The notes under the pieces: generated by a model
Told to the model about the DNA's origin: nothing
The model's input: only the letters and a program-made list of their open reading frames with translations
The model's database searches: none
DNA from: Aeromicrobium sp.
GTDB taxonomy: Bacteria; Actinomycetota; Actinomycetes; Propionibacteriales; Nocardioidaceae
DNA: 49,363 nt
Direction: 5' to 3'
NCBI GenBank assembly: GCA_014377785.1
Contig: JACMOZ010000023.1
Span: 1-49,363, forward strand
In this document: piece by piece, positions 35,206 through 43,498 of the stretch
Position numbering within the stretch: the stretch's first letter is position 1
How the letters are laid out: the number at the start of each line of letters is the position of its first letter
Program-made: the position numbers and the translations under genes

Positions 35206-35643
35206 ATGAACTTCGTGCGCCTGATCGATATCCGTGACACCCCGCTAAGCCTGGACGAGTTGTATGCGGCGGTGACAGACGAGCGCGCCGGCGGGATCGC
35301 GTTGTTCGTGGGCACCGTCCGCAATGTCGATGAGGGCAAAACTGTCGATGCTCTCGGCTATTCGTCACATCCGACCGCCCGTATCCAATTGCAAGCCGTA
35401 GCCGACAGGATCGCCGCCGAGTGCGATATCGTCGCCCTTGCCGCCGTCCATCGTGTCGGCGAACTTGAGATTGGCGATATCGCCGTCATCGTTGCGGTTT
35501 CGGCGGAGCATCGGGCCCAGGCCTTCGAGGCCTGCCGCCGGCTCATCGACGAACTCAAAACCGACGTCCCCGTTTGGAAGCATCAGACCTTTGCCGGTGG
35601 CGACGCCGTATGGGTCGGCTCCCAAGTTGATACGACTGTCTAG
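35206..35643 (+). CDS. moaE: Molybdopterin synthase large subunit MoaE
   Basis: A 145-residue MoaE, which with thiocarboxylated MoaD converts cyclic pyranopterin monophosphate to molybdopterin. The family blocks are ALFVGTVRN, HRVGELEIGD and the catalytic-Lys motif VPVWKHQ near residue 122. No moaD is adjacent, so the small subunit must be encoded elsewhere. The last codon and TAG stop form the start of the -10 hexamer of the next gene. MoeZ upstream in the window probably activates the partner MoaD. Confidence 0.95.
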   Translation: MNFVRLIDIRDTPLSLDELYAAVTDERAGGIALFVGTVRNVDEGKTVDALGYSSHPTARIQLQAVADRIAAECDIVALAAVHRVGELEIGDIAVIVAVSAEHRAQAFEACRRLIDELKTDVPVWKHQTFAGGDAVWVGSQVDTTV

Positions 35644-35646
35644 TCT
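35641..35646 (+). promoter_or_regulatory. -10 hexamer TAGTCT overlapping the moaE stop codon
   Basis: TAGTCT starts with the moaE stop TAG and lies six bases before the GTG at 35653. Confidence 0.6.
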
Positions 35647-35652
35647 TACCCT

Positions 35653-36756
35653 GTGACCGCGCCCTTTGCGACGACTGAACCGCCCGTGACCGACCCGGCC
35701 GGGATGAGCCGTCGATATGCCACGTTGGTTGTTGCCGCGTTGTCCATCGTCGCGCTGACCTGCGTGGCATTCCTGATCCCCGTCCCGTACGTGACGATGC
35801 AGCCAGGGCCCGCGTTCAACACGCTCGGGCAGTTCGACGGCAAGCCCATGTTCTCTTTCGGCAAGGGCATCAAGACCTATCCGACGTCGGGATCACTCGA
35901 CTTCACCACAGTGTCGGTCACCCGCGCCGATTCCCACGTCCCTCTTTCCGAAGCCGTTCGCTCCTATTTCGACAGCAATACCGCGGTCGTGCCGAAATCG
36001 CTCATTTATCCCGACCGGCAGTCCGCAAGCGATTCGACGGTTGAGTCGGCGGCTCAACTGGCCAGTTCCAAGGACACATCGCAAGCGGCGGCCTTGCGAG
36101 CAGCGGGTTACAAAGTGACGTCCGTCCCGGCCGTCCAGTCGGTGCTCAAGGGCGGCGCCTCGGTAGGCAAACTCATAGCCGGTGACGTGATCGACAAGGT
36201 CGACAGCGTCAAGCCGGCCAATGCCACAGCAGTGGCTTCGGCGATTTCTAGCCGCAAGTCGGGCGGCAAGGTCTCGATCACAGTGACCCGCGACGGTGCC
36301 CAACGGACGGTGAACATCGTGACCAAGCCCGATCCCAAGGACAAGACCAAGGCACGCATCGGTATTTCTCTCGGTGAAAAATTCGTGTATCCCATTGATA
36401 TCACCAACAATGTGGGCAGCGAGATCGGTGGCCCCAGCGCCGGTAGCATGTTCGCCCTCGCGATTTACGACAAATTGACTCCTGGCTCCTTGACCGGTGG
36501 CAAACGGGTGGCCGGGACGGGCGAAATCACCGGCGACGGCGCCGTTCAGCCCATTGGGGGCATACGCCAGAAAATGGCGGGTGCCTCGGCCGGCAAGGCA
36601 TCGATTTTCCTGGTTCCGACCGCGAATTGTGCGGAAGCGCTCAAAGGCGACAACTTCGGTATGACACTCGTACGCATCAGCACGTTGAAGAGCGCGATCT
36701 CCGCCCTCGAAAAGCTCAGTGCCAACCAATCGACGAAGGTTCCGACGTGCAATTGA
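35653..36756 (+). CDS. PDZ-domain Lon-like membrane protease (YlbL type)
   Basis: A 367-residue membrane-anchored serine protease. One membrane helix lies at about residues 24-42, a PDZ domain around 155-220, and a Lon-type protease domain follows. The catalytic Ser262 is in EIGGPSAGS, and Lys307 is in IGGIRQK. The family (YlbL; Rv3194c at this locus) cleaves outside-facing or membrane substrates, such as the SOS inhibitor YneA in Bacillus. The GTG start is defined by the TAGTCT promoter over the moaE stop. The next gene begins within its stop codon (TGATG). Confidence 0.93.
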   Translation: MTAPFATTEPPVTDPAGMSRRYATLVVAALSIVALTCVAFLIPVPYVTMQPGPAFNTLGQFDGKPMFSFGKGIKTYPTSGSLDFTTVSVTRADSHVPLSEAVRSYFDSNTAVVPKSLIYPDRQSASDSTVESAAQLASSKDTSQAAALRAAGYKVTSVPAVQSVLKGGASVGKLIAGDVIDKVDSVKPANATAVASAISSRKSGGKVSITVTRDGAQRTVNIVTKPDPKDKTKARIGISLGEKFVYPIDITNNVGSEIGGPSAGSMFALAIYDKLTPGSLTGGKRVAGTGEITGDGAVQPIGGIRQKMAGASAGKASIFLVPTANCAEALKGDNFGMTLVRISTLKSAISALEKLSANQSTKVPTCN

Positions 36757-37274
36757 TGCCGGATTCGCCGTTGCGGCAGGTCGCCCTCGAAATTGAGGCA
36801 CACGTTGCCGAGGCGGGCTGGGACCAGGCGCCGCGGTTGTATGCGCTCGTCCCGACGGTCGATCTGCTCGCCCGAGAACCCCTTTTGGCCGAAACGATGG
36901 GCATCGACGAACACGTTCCCGAAGGTTCATTTACGTCGATCGAACAGGAATCGTTGCCGCAAGACGTGAGTCTGGAAGATGCCCTCGCACAGATGATGTG
37001 GCCCGAGCAGGTCGTCGGCTGCGCGGTGGTGATCGAGCGCATCATGTTGCCGCCGGAAGTCGAAGACGACCTGCCCAACGATCCCGATGCGCTTCTCGAC
37101 TTCGTCGCGAGCCACCCGGAGCGGCAGGAAGTGCGGCTCGTTGCGGCCGTCACCCGCGACGGAACCGTGCACAGCGCCGTCCGGGCCCGCACTCCCGGGG
37201 ACAGTGCGCTGCTCGAAGGGCCGGATCTTGTGCCCGGGCTCATCGCTCAGCTGCAACAGACACTGGCAGACTAG
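36756..37274 (+). CDS. PPA1309-family protein
   Basis: A 172-residue soluble protein of the PPA1309 family, named after a Propionibacterium protein and common next to UPF0182 genes. It has an acidic composition and the family opening EIEAHVAEAGWDQAPRLYALVPT. The end, GLIAQLQQTLAD, is also typical. No function is known to me. The ATG at 36756 overlaps the PDZ-protease stop by one base. An in-frame GTG at 36747 with AAGG upstream is an alternative start that would add three residues. Coupling to both neighbours suggests a shared envelope role. Confidence 0.85.
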   Translation: MPDSPLRQVALEIEAHVAEAGWDQAPRLYALVPTVDLLAREPLLAETMGIDEHVPEGSFTSIEQESLPQDVSLEDALAQMMWPEQVVGCAVVIERIMLPPEVEDDLPNDPDALLDFVASHPERQEVRLVAAVTRDGTVHSAVRARTPGDSALLEGPDLVPGLIAQLQQTLAD

Positions 37275-37295
37275 AACCACCAACACAGGAGACTC

Positions 37296-40190
37296 GTGAG
37301 CGACAACTTTGGAACACCCCGACCGCAGCCGCAGAATCCGCGCGCCGACCACCGGCGCAAGGTACTGGTTCCGACAATGATCACGCTTGCCGCGCTGCTG
37401 CTTGTGGGTTCGGTCTTCACCAGCATCTGGACGGATCGGCTCTGGTATAAATCGGTCGGGTTCAGCAATGTATTCGGTACCATCATCGGCACTCGCATCT
37501 TGTTGTTCGCCGTGTTCGGCGTGATCTTCGGCGCCGTCGTCATGGCGAACATTGTTTTGGCATTCCGGCTGCGACCGGCCACGGTGCCGATGCGTCGCGA
37601 CGATCCCGCCTACCGATATCGGGAGGCACTGACCCCGATCCTGCGGCCCGTCGTCATCGTCCTGGCGATCATTCTGACCGCGATCACCGGTTCGGTGGCT
37701 GCCGGCAAGTGGGAAACGTTCCAGTTGTGGCGCAACAGCACGCCCTTCGGCACCAAGGATCCGCATTTCAACAAAGACCTAAGTTTTTACATTTTTGACT
37801 ACCCGTGGCTCCGGTTCCTGACGTCATACGGCTTCGCACTGATCGTGGTCACCGTGTTCGCGGTCCTCTTCGTGAACTACGTCTACGGCGGGCTTCGCAT
37901 CGCCGGCCGCGGACCGAAGTTCACCCGGTCGGCGCAGGTTCATTTGTCGGTGCTCGTCGGTATCGGCGTCCTGTTCCGCGCCGTGTCCTATTGGCTGGAT
38001 CGATTCGGCTTGGCGATCGGCGGTGGCGGGCTGTTCGACGGCATCGGCTACACCGACGCGAATGCACGTATCCCCAGCAAGAACATTCTGATCGCCGTCG
38101 CCATCGTGTGTGCGTTGTTGTTCTTCTCCTCAATTTTCCTCAAGGGCTGGATGCTCCCCGGCATCGGCCTGGGCCTTCTCGCACTGACGTCGATCCTGAT
38201 CGGCGGCATTTGGCCGGCGGTCATGCAGTCCTTCCAGGTCAAGCCGTCAGAGCCGGACAAGGAGGGGCGATACATTGCACGCAACATCACGGCAACACGC
38301 GATGCTTATGACGTGTCTGGCGTCGACGTCCAGAGTTATTCGGCCAAGACGACTCTGACACCGACCGAACTCACTCAGTCGGCAGAATCGCGTGTCAGCA
38401 CCCGCTTGCTCGACCCCACGCTTATCGCCCCGGCCTTCGAGCAGTTGCAGCAAGTGCGCGGTTACTATTCCGTACCCGAAACGCTCGATGTCGACCGCTA
38501 CGTGCTCGAAGGCAGCGAGCAGCCGCAAGACATCATCATTGCGGCCCGTGAGCTCAACCTGACCGGCCTTCAGGCATCCCAACGCAACTGGGCCAATGAC
38601 CATACGGTCTACACCCACGGCTATGGCGTCATCGCGGCCCGCGGCAATGAACGAGGGCCGCAGGGCCAGCCGGTATTTGTCGAAAAAGACATCCCTCCGA
38701 CCGGTGAACTTGAACTCACGGCCGCACCGCGTATTTACTATGGCGAGAGGTCGCCAGACTATTCGATCGTCGGTCGCCCCGCAGGCGCCGCGCCGATCGA
38801 GGTCGACATTCCCCGCGGCGGCGTTGCGACAAGTGGAGACAAAGAGAACGCGACGCAGAACACGTTTGATGGCAAGGGCGGTGTGCCGATCGGCAGCATC
38901 TTCAGCCAGGCGCTGTTTGCCTTCAAGTTCGGCGAGCCGAACATCGTGTTGTCGAGTCGTGTCAATTCGAACTCGAAGATCCTTTATGACCGCGAACCGC
39001 GCGATCGCGTTAACAAGGTTGCGCCGTGGTTGACCGTCGACGGCGATCCTTATCCCGCGATCGTCAACGGCAAGGTTGTTTGGATCGTCGACGGCTATAC
39101 GACCAGCAACTCCTACCCCTACTCCGAGCGCAGGTCACTCGATGAGGCGACGTCCGATTCGTTGACCGCAAACGGCGCGCAAGCGGTGTTGCCGCGCGAC
39201 CAAGTCAACTATTTGCGCAACTCGGTCAAGGCCGTTGTGGATGCCGGCGACGGTTCGGTCGACCTTTACCAGTGGGATGCCAAGGATCCGGTGCTGAAGA
39301 CCTGGATGAAAGTTTTCCCCGGAGTCGTCAAGCCGAAGTCGGAAATCTCGGCCGGGCTGCTGGCGCATTTACGCTATCCGGTGGACCTCTTCAAGGTGCA
39401 GCGCGATGTTTTGCAGCGTTACCACGTGAAGGACGCGCAAACGTTTTACGAAGACGGCGAACGGTGGAAAGTCCCCGAGGACCCGGCCGCAACCAGCAAC
39501 CAAACGCAGCCGCCGTATTATCTGTCGATCACCCAGCCGGGCGAGTCGACGCCAAGGTTTTCGTTGACCAGTGTCTATCTGCCCAACAGCAGACAGAACC
39601 TCGCCTCGTTCGTCTCGGTCAACTCCGAGGCGTCGGACACGGCGAATTACGGCAAGTTCCAGATTTTGCAGTTGCCCAGCGACACGCAAATCCCTGGTCC
39701 CAACCAGATGTCCAACCAGTTCGACTCCGATAAGGGAGTCTCAGCGGCGTTGTTGCAGTACCAGCAGTCGAAGTCGACAACGATTCTGTATGGCAACCTG
39801 CTCACGCTGCCGGTCGGCAATGCGTTGCTGTATGTCCAGCCGGTCTACATCAAGCGAAGCACTACGGAAGGTTCTTACCCGGTCCTGCAATACGTGATCG
39901 CATCATTTGGCGACAACGTGGGCTTCGGGCAGACCCTCGATCAGGCGCTCCGCGTTGCCCTGGGACTCGAGCCGGGGACGACCGCCACGGACAGCGATGG
40001 CTCCTCCACGACCACGCCGCCGGCTTCGGGCACACCTCGGACGACAGCACAATTTCTCGCCGACGCCTCGGACGCCTACAACAAGGCCCAGGCTGCACTC
40101 AAGAAGGGCGATCTGACGACGTATCAGAAGGAGATCACGAACATGGGCGACGCCATCAACGACGCTCAACAGGCGCTGAAAGCCAAGTAG
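37296..40190 (+). CDS. UPF0182 large membrane protein
   Basis: A 964-residue membrane protein of family UPF0182 (Rv3193c at this locus). About seven N-terminal transmembrane helices span residues 25-320, and a large extracytoplasmic domain follows with typical blocks GYYSVPETLDVDRY and YVQPVYIKRS. The C-terminal tail is rich in Thr, Ser and Ala and ends with a helical segment DAYNKAQAALKKGD. The role is not established. The GTG at 37296 has AGGAG four bases upstream. It is the last gene of the moaE-PDZ-PPA1309 run and the last core gene before tRNA-fMet. Confidence 0.93.
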   Translation: MSDNFGTPRPQPQNPRADHRRKVLVPTMITLAALLLVGSVFTSIWTDRLWYKSVGFSNVFGTIIGTRILLFAVFGVIFGAVVMANIVLAFRLRPATVPMRRDDPAYRYREALTPILRPVVIVLAIILTAITGSVAAGKWETFQLWRNSTPFGTKDPHFNKDLSFYIFDYPWLRFLTSYGFALIVVTVFAVLFVNYVYGGLRIAGRGPKFTRSAQVHLSVLVGIGVLFRAVSYWLDRFGLAIGGGGLFDGIGYTDANARIPSKNILIAVAIVCALLFFSSIFLKGWMLPGIGLGLLALTSILIGGIWPAVMQSFQVKPSEPDKEGRYIARNITATRDAYDVSGVDVQSYSAKTTLTPTELTQSAESRVSTRLLDPTLIAPAFEQLQQVRGYYSVPETLDVDRYVLEGSEQPQDIIIAARELNLTGLQASQRNWANDHTVYTHGYGVIAARGNERGPQGQPVFVEKDIPPTGELELTAAPRIYYGERSPDYSIVGRPAGAAPIEVDIPRGGVATSGDKENATQNTFDGKGGVPIGSIFSQALFAFKFGEPNIVLSSRVNSNSKILYDREPRDRVNKVAPWLTVDGDPYPAIVNGKVVWIVDGYTTSNSYPYSERRSLDEATSDSLTANGAQAVLPRDQVNYLRNSVKAVVDAGDGSVDLYQWDAKDPVLKTWMKVFPGVVKPKSEISAGLLAHLRYPVDLFKVQRDVLQRYHVKDAQTFYEDGERWKVPEDPAATSNQTQPPYYLSITQPGESTPRFSLTSVYLPNSRQNLASFVSVNSEASDTANYGKFQILQLPSDTQIPGPNQMSNQFDSDKGVSAALLQYQQSKSTTILYGNLLTLPVGNALLYVQPVYIKRSTTEGSYPVLQYVIASFGDNVGFGQTLDQALRVALGLEPGTTATDSDGSSTTTPPASGTPRTTAQFLADASDAYNKAQAALKKGDLTTYQKEITNMGDAINDAQQALKAK

Positions 40191-40217
40191 CCCGCGGTTT
40201 ACCACGAGGGCTCGGCG

Positions 40218-40261
40218 AACAGTCATGCCACGCGGGAAGTTTCCCGGGAGGTATGGCTGTT
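40218..40261 (+). terminator. Hairpin after the UPF0182 gene
   Basis: AACAGTCATGCC (40218-40229) pairs with GGTATGGCTGTT (40250-40261) apart from two positions, and a small GGGAA/TTCCC hairpin lies between. A short T-run follows. It lies between the UPF0182 stop and the tRNA promoter. Confidence 0.55.
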
Positions 40262-40302
40262 TGCCGCGTTCGGGGGTGTTGCGGGATCGAGAGGACCCCG
40301 AT

Positions 40303-40331
40303 TTGGCGCACTGAGTGGCGACCCGTAGACT
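40303..40331 (+). promoter_or_regulatory. Promoter of tRNA-fMet
   Basis: A -35 TTGGCG (40303-40308), a spacer of exactly 17 bases, and a -10 TAGACT (40326-40331) end 11 bases before the tRNA. This is a good sigma-A-type promoter. Confidence 0.75.
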
Positions 40332-40342
40332 GGACTTACCGA

Positions 40343-40416
40343 CGCGGGGTGGAGCAGCTCGGTAGCTCGCTGGGCTCATAACCCAGAGGTCACAGGTTCA
40401 AATCCTGTCCCCGCTA
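40343..40416 (+). tRNA. Initiator tRNA-fMet (anticodon CAU)
   Basis: A 74-base cloverleaf without an encoded CCA. It starts with C1 opposite U72, so the first pair cannot form, an initiator feature. The anticodon stem has three G-C pairs, GGG ... CCC, around CTCATAA, with anticodon CAT. The T-arm is CAGGTTCAAATCCTG. The accessory DNA that begins after its 3' end, with a tyrosine recombinase, suggests the 3' end was used as an attachment site, but no second copy is visible. Confidence 0.95.
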
Positions 40417-40591
40417 CGAAGAAAGTCCTGGTCAGCCGCAAGGTTGCCCGGGATTTTTCTTTTGGAGCAGCATGCGATCCCATCGTTATCCCATCAAATT
40501 GACAGGTGCGCAGCGCCACCCGGAGGGGCCGTCCGGCCGTTGGTTCCAGTTGCTTCGGGTCTGTGCGGGATGCCTTGCGCACCTGCTTGGC

Positions 40592-40810
40592 ATGAACACC
40601 AAACAACTGGGGCTGGAGCCCCTGATCGGCGTCGACGAACTCGCAGAATGGCTCGGCGTCCCGATCCAGACCATCTACGACTGGCGGCTGTCCGGAAGGG
40701 CGCCGCGAGCCCACAAGATCGGCAAGCACCTGCGGTTCGCGATCTGCGACGTGCAGGTGTGGCTGGAGGAGCACCACGAGGGCACTGGTCGGGTGAACGG
40801 CCATGAGTAG
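40592..40810 (+). CDS. Excisionase / HTH-17 DNA-binding protein
   Basis: A 72-residue DNA-binding protein of the excisionase/MerR-like HTH-17 family. The recognition region is LIGVDELAEWLGVPIQTIYDWRLSG, followed by APRAHKIGKHLRF, the usual wing. It probably acts as the recombination directionality factor for the integrase gene it overlaps by eight bases. The frame is open from 40472, but the extra residues are not part of the family. The ATG at 40592 begins the typical short protein. The region between the tRNA and this gene (about 175 bases) holds no recognisable gene. Confidence 0.85.
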   Translation: MNTKQLGLEPLIGVDELAEWLGVPIQTIYDWRLSGRAPRAHKIGKHLRFAICDVQVWLEEHHEGTGRVNGHE

Positions 40811-41999
40811 ACCCCGCATCCCGATCGGCACCAACGGCTCGATCACGTTTATCAACCGGCCCAACAAGCGCGTCGAGGCCCGCACCCGCTACCGCGACTG
40901 GGACGGGCAGACGCGCATCATCCAAGTCACGGCATCGTCGCGGCCGGCGGCCGAGATTGCGTTGAAGAAGAAGCTCGCCGAGCGCAACGCGTTCCAGCCT
41001 GTCGATACGACGCTGACGCCGGACAGTCCGTTCTCTGCATTGGTCGACTATTGGCTGGCCGACCTCGATCTGGAGGCGCGGATCGCGCCGTCGACCCGGC
41101 GTGGCTACGAGGACGGGATGCGCAAGCTCGTTCTTCCGGCGTTTGCGGGCTTCTCCCTGCGTGAGATCGGGGTCGCCCGGTGCGACGCACTGCTCAAACG
41201 ACTTGCCACGGAGTCGTACTCCAAGGCGAAGGGCGCCAAGACGGTGCTTCGGCTGGCGTTCGCCCTTGCGGTGCGGCACGAGGTGCTCATGCGTAACCCG
41301 ATCGATAATGTTTCCCGGCTGCACAAGCCGAAGCGAACCCCGACCGCCCTGATGGCGTCCGAGGTCAACGCGATCCGTGCCGTCATCAAGGTGTGGGAGC
41401 AGACCCGCGGCACGTCAGGACCCAACCCGGACGGCCAGCTCGGCCAAGTCGTCGAGGTCATGCTCGGCACGTCCGCCCGGATCGGGGAGGTGCTTGCCGT
41501 ACGGCGCTGCGACATCGATGTGACGGTCAACTCGGCGTTGATGCGGATCTCTGGGACAGTGATCTCCAACAAGGGTGAGCCGACGTTCCGGCAGGACCAC
41601 CCCAAGACCGATCGTTCGAACCGGATCGTCGCACTGCCGACCTTCACCGCGGAGGCCCTCCGAAGGAGGCTGTCGGTGATGGTGGATCGGTCGCCGGAGG
41701 CACTGATCTTCGCCAGCCGCAACGGCACACCGCTGACGACGGCAAACGTGCGCCGGCAACTCCGCAAGGTGCTTGGCGATGCTGGGATCGACGGAGTCTC
41801 GCCGCACATGTTCCGCCGCACGGTCGCGACGGTGATCAACGACCAGGCGAGCGTGAACCTCGCCGCCGAACTACTCGGGCACACCGACCCGAAGGTGACG
41901 ATTGAGCACTACATCCGCCGCAACGAGCATGTGAACCCGCTGACCGCGGAGCTGCTTGATGCCGCGTTTGCTCCCGAGTCGGGGGAGGTCGTGGCATGA
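40803..41999 (+). CDS. Tyrosine recombinase / integrase
   Basis: A 398-residue site-specific recombinase of the phage-integrase family. An N-terminal arm and core-binding domain precede the catalytic domain. The catalytic residues are R in TSARIGEVLAV, the HxxR in VSPHMFRRTVAT, H in LLGHTDPK and the nucleophilic Tyr in TIEHYIRR. It lies 390 bases from tRNA-fMet, on the same strand, as in actinobacterial integrative elements such as pSAM2-like AICEs. It probably moves the island of which it is the left end. Its stop overlaps the possible upstream start of the next gene. Confidence 0.93.
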   Translation: MSRPRIPIGTNGSITFINRPNKRVEARTRYRDWDGQTRIIQVTASSRPAAEIALKKKLAERNAFQPVDTTLTPDSPFSALVDYWLADLDLEARIAPSTRRGYEDGMRKLVLPAFAGFSLREIGVARCDALLKRLATESYSKAKGAKTVLRLAFALAVRHEVLMRNPIDNVSRLHKPKRTPTALMASEVNAIRAVIKVWEQTRGTSGPNPDGQLGQVVEVMLGTSARIGEVLAVRRCDIDVTVNSALMRISGTVISNKGEPTFRQDHPKTDRSNRIVALPTFTAEALRRRLSVMVDRSPEALIFASRNGTPLTTANVRRQLRKVLGDAGIDGVSPHMFRRTVATVINDQASVNLAAELLGHTDPKVTIEHYIRRNEHVNPLTAELLDAAFAPESGEVVA

Positions 42000-42027
42000 G
42001 CAGGTTACACAAACGTAGAAATTCTTA

Positions 42028-42033
42028 TACGAT
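42028..42033 (+). promoter_or_regulatory. Leaderless -10 hexamer TACGAT
   Basis: TACGAT then seven bases and the ATG at 42041. It sets the start of the HTH gene and shows that an accessory gene uses the host-type leaderless arrangement. Confidence 0.6.
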
Positions 42034-42040
42034 TGTGTTC

Positions 42041-42751
42041 ATGGCGAACGTGAGTGTCGCCGAAGCCGCCCGGCGGCTCGGCGTCGGTGTACCGCGTATC
42101 CACAAGAGGATCGCGGACGGTTCGCTGCGCGCTGAGCGTATCGGCTCCCAGTGGGTCGTCGACGAACTGTCGCTGCTTCGAGTCGCCGAGCGCAACGAGC
42201 CGGGTCGTCCGCTGTCGGCACGCTCGGCTTGGGCGATCATCGCGCTGGCCGAGGGCGATGATGAGGCACTGTCACGGCTAGCTCCGTCCGAGCGCGCCCG
42301 AGCCAAGGCCCGACTAAATGAGCTGCTCGACCTGGCGGCCAATCGACCCCAGGGCGAAGCTGAAGTCCGCTGCATCTCCTCGGTCCTACGTCTGATGTTC
42401 CGCAACCGCGCCGCCCGGGTGCTCCGCAAGGCCGCCGACGCCGACCTGCCCGGACTCCGGGAGGAAGGCCGCTGGCAGTCCCTCGCAAGTCCGGCGATCA
42501 GCGGCATCGCATCGTCCGACGTCGACGGCTACCTCGCCGGCCGCGACGTCGACGCACTGTCGCGAGATTTCCTGCTGATGCCAGCAGACAGCGACGCCAA
42601 CGTCGTCCTACACGTTCTCCCCGAGGGACAACAGGCATACCCCCAGTCCAAACTGCTGCTGGCGGCCGACCTCGCCGACCAACGCGGCCCCCGCGAAGAG
42701 TTGCGTGCAGCAGAGTTGCTGCTTGAAGTCGCGGAGGCAGTCAAACAATGA
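42041..42751 (+). CDS. HTH protein, candidate antitoxin of a nucleotidyltransferase pair
   Basis: A 236-residue protein with an N-terminal excisionase-type helix-turn-helix (SVAEAARRLGVGVPRIHKRIADG ... RIGSQWVV, residues 4-40). A helical, Ala/Leu/Arg-rich C-terminal domain of unknown type follows. It overlaps the next gene by four bases (ATGA) in a two-gene unit. The second protein is an AbiEii-like nucleotidyltransferase, so this protein is the likely antitoxin and autoregulator. Known AbiEi antitoxins use a winged helix instead, so the family may be new or divergent. The frame is open from 41996, but the TACGAT promoter supports 42041. Confidence 0.78.
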   Translation: MANVSVAEAARRLGVGVPRIHKRIADGSLRAERIGSQWVVDELSLLRVAERNEPGRPLSARSAWAIIALAEGDDEALSRLAPSERARAKARLNELLDLAANRPQGEAEVRCISSVLRLMFRNRAARVLRKAADADLPGLREEGRWQSLASPAISGIASSDVDGYLAGRDVDALSRDFLLMPADSDANVVLHVLPEGQQAYPQSKLLLAADLADQRGPREELRAAELLLEVAEAVKQ

Positions 42752-43476
42752 TCGTCCTTCCCGCCATGCCTCCCGAGCAGACTGCATCCTGGGTCGGCAT
42801 CCTCGAACTCTACGACCGCCTCAACGAAGGCTGGACGCTCATCGGCGGCCAGCTCGTTCACCTGCACTGCGCCGAGCGCGGCGAGTTCCCGGTCAGGCCG
42901 ACCAACGACGTCGACACTGTGATCGACGTCCGCGCTGATCCGATGATCCTGCACACGTTCACCACGACGCTGGAAGATCTCGGATTCAAGTCGGACGGGA
43001 TCTCCGCGGAAGGTCGACAGCACCGCTGGAAGCGCGGAGATGCATCCATCGATGTGCTGCTTCCCGAAGGCATCGGGGAGCGCGCGAGCGGACGCGAAGG
43101 GGTTACCGGCAGTCCAACGCTCCCGACCGAAGGTGGAACCCAGGCTCTCCGACGGAGCGAGACGGTCGCCGTCACCGTGGAGGGACGCGAGGGCTTCGTG
43201 CGTCGACCGAATCTCGTCGGCGCGCTGGTCGTCAAGGCCGCGGCGCACACCAACCCCGGTGACCGCGACCTGCGCCGCCACCGCCGCGACTTCGTGATCC
43301 TTGCTGGGCTGATCACTGCCCGGGACTTTGCCGCGGAGGACGTGAACAAGACCGACCGGCGTCGGCTGCGCAGGATTGTCACCGCGATCGAAAGGGATCA
43401 CGAGCTGCTGCTAGAGCTCCCAAATGGCGCTTCTGCCATCGACCGGCTCAAGGTCGCGGCAGGCCTCGACGACTGA
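42748..43476 (+). CDS. AbiEii-like nucleotidyltransferase, candidate toxin
   Basis: A 242-residue predicted nucleotidyltransferase. The motif GGQLVHLH ... TNDVDTVIDV (residues about 33-56) has the GG and the DxD of the AbiEii/DUF1814 fold. Such toxins can nucleotidylate tRNA or GTP-linked targets. The C-terminal part (HRRDFVILAGLITARDF) has the helical domain of these enzymes. Its partner is the HTH gene directly upstream. It is convergent with the decayed nuclease-like gene across 22 bases. The toxic function is inferred from fold and context only. Confidence 0.75.
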   Translation: MIVLPAMPPEQTASWVGILELYDRLNEGWTLIGGQLVHLHCAERGEFPVRPTNDVDTVIDVRADPMILHTFTTTLEDLGFKSDGISAEGRQHRWKRGDASIDVLLPEGIGERASGREGVTGSPTLPTEGGTQALRRSETVAVTVEGREGFVRRPNLVGALVVKAAAHTNPGDRDLRRHRRDFVILAGLITARDFAAEDVNKTDRRRLRRIVTAIERDHELLLELPNGASAIDRLKVAAGLDD

Positions 43477-43498
43477 ACCGTGATCCCACGAGGCAGGC

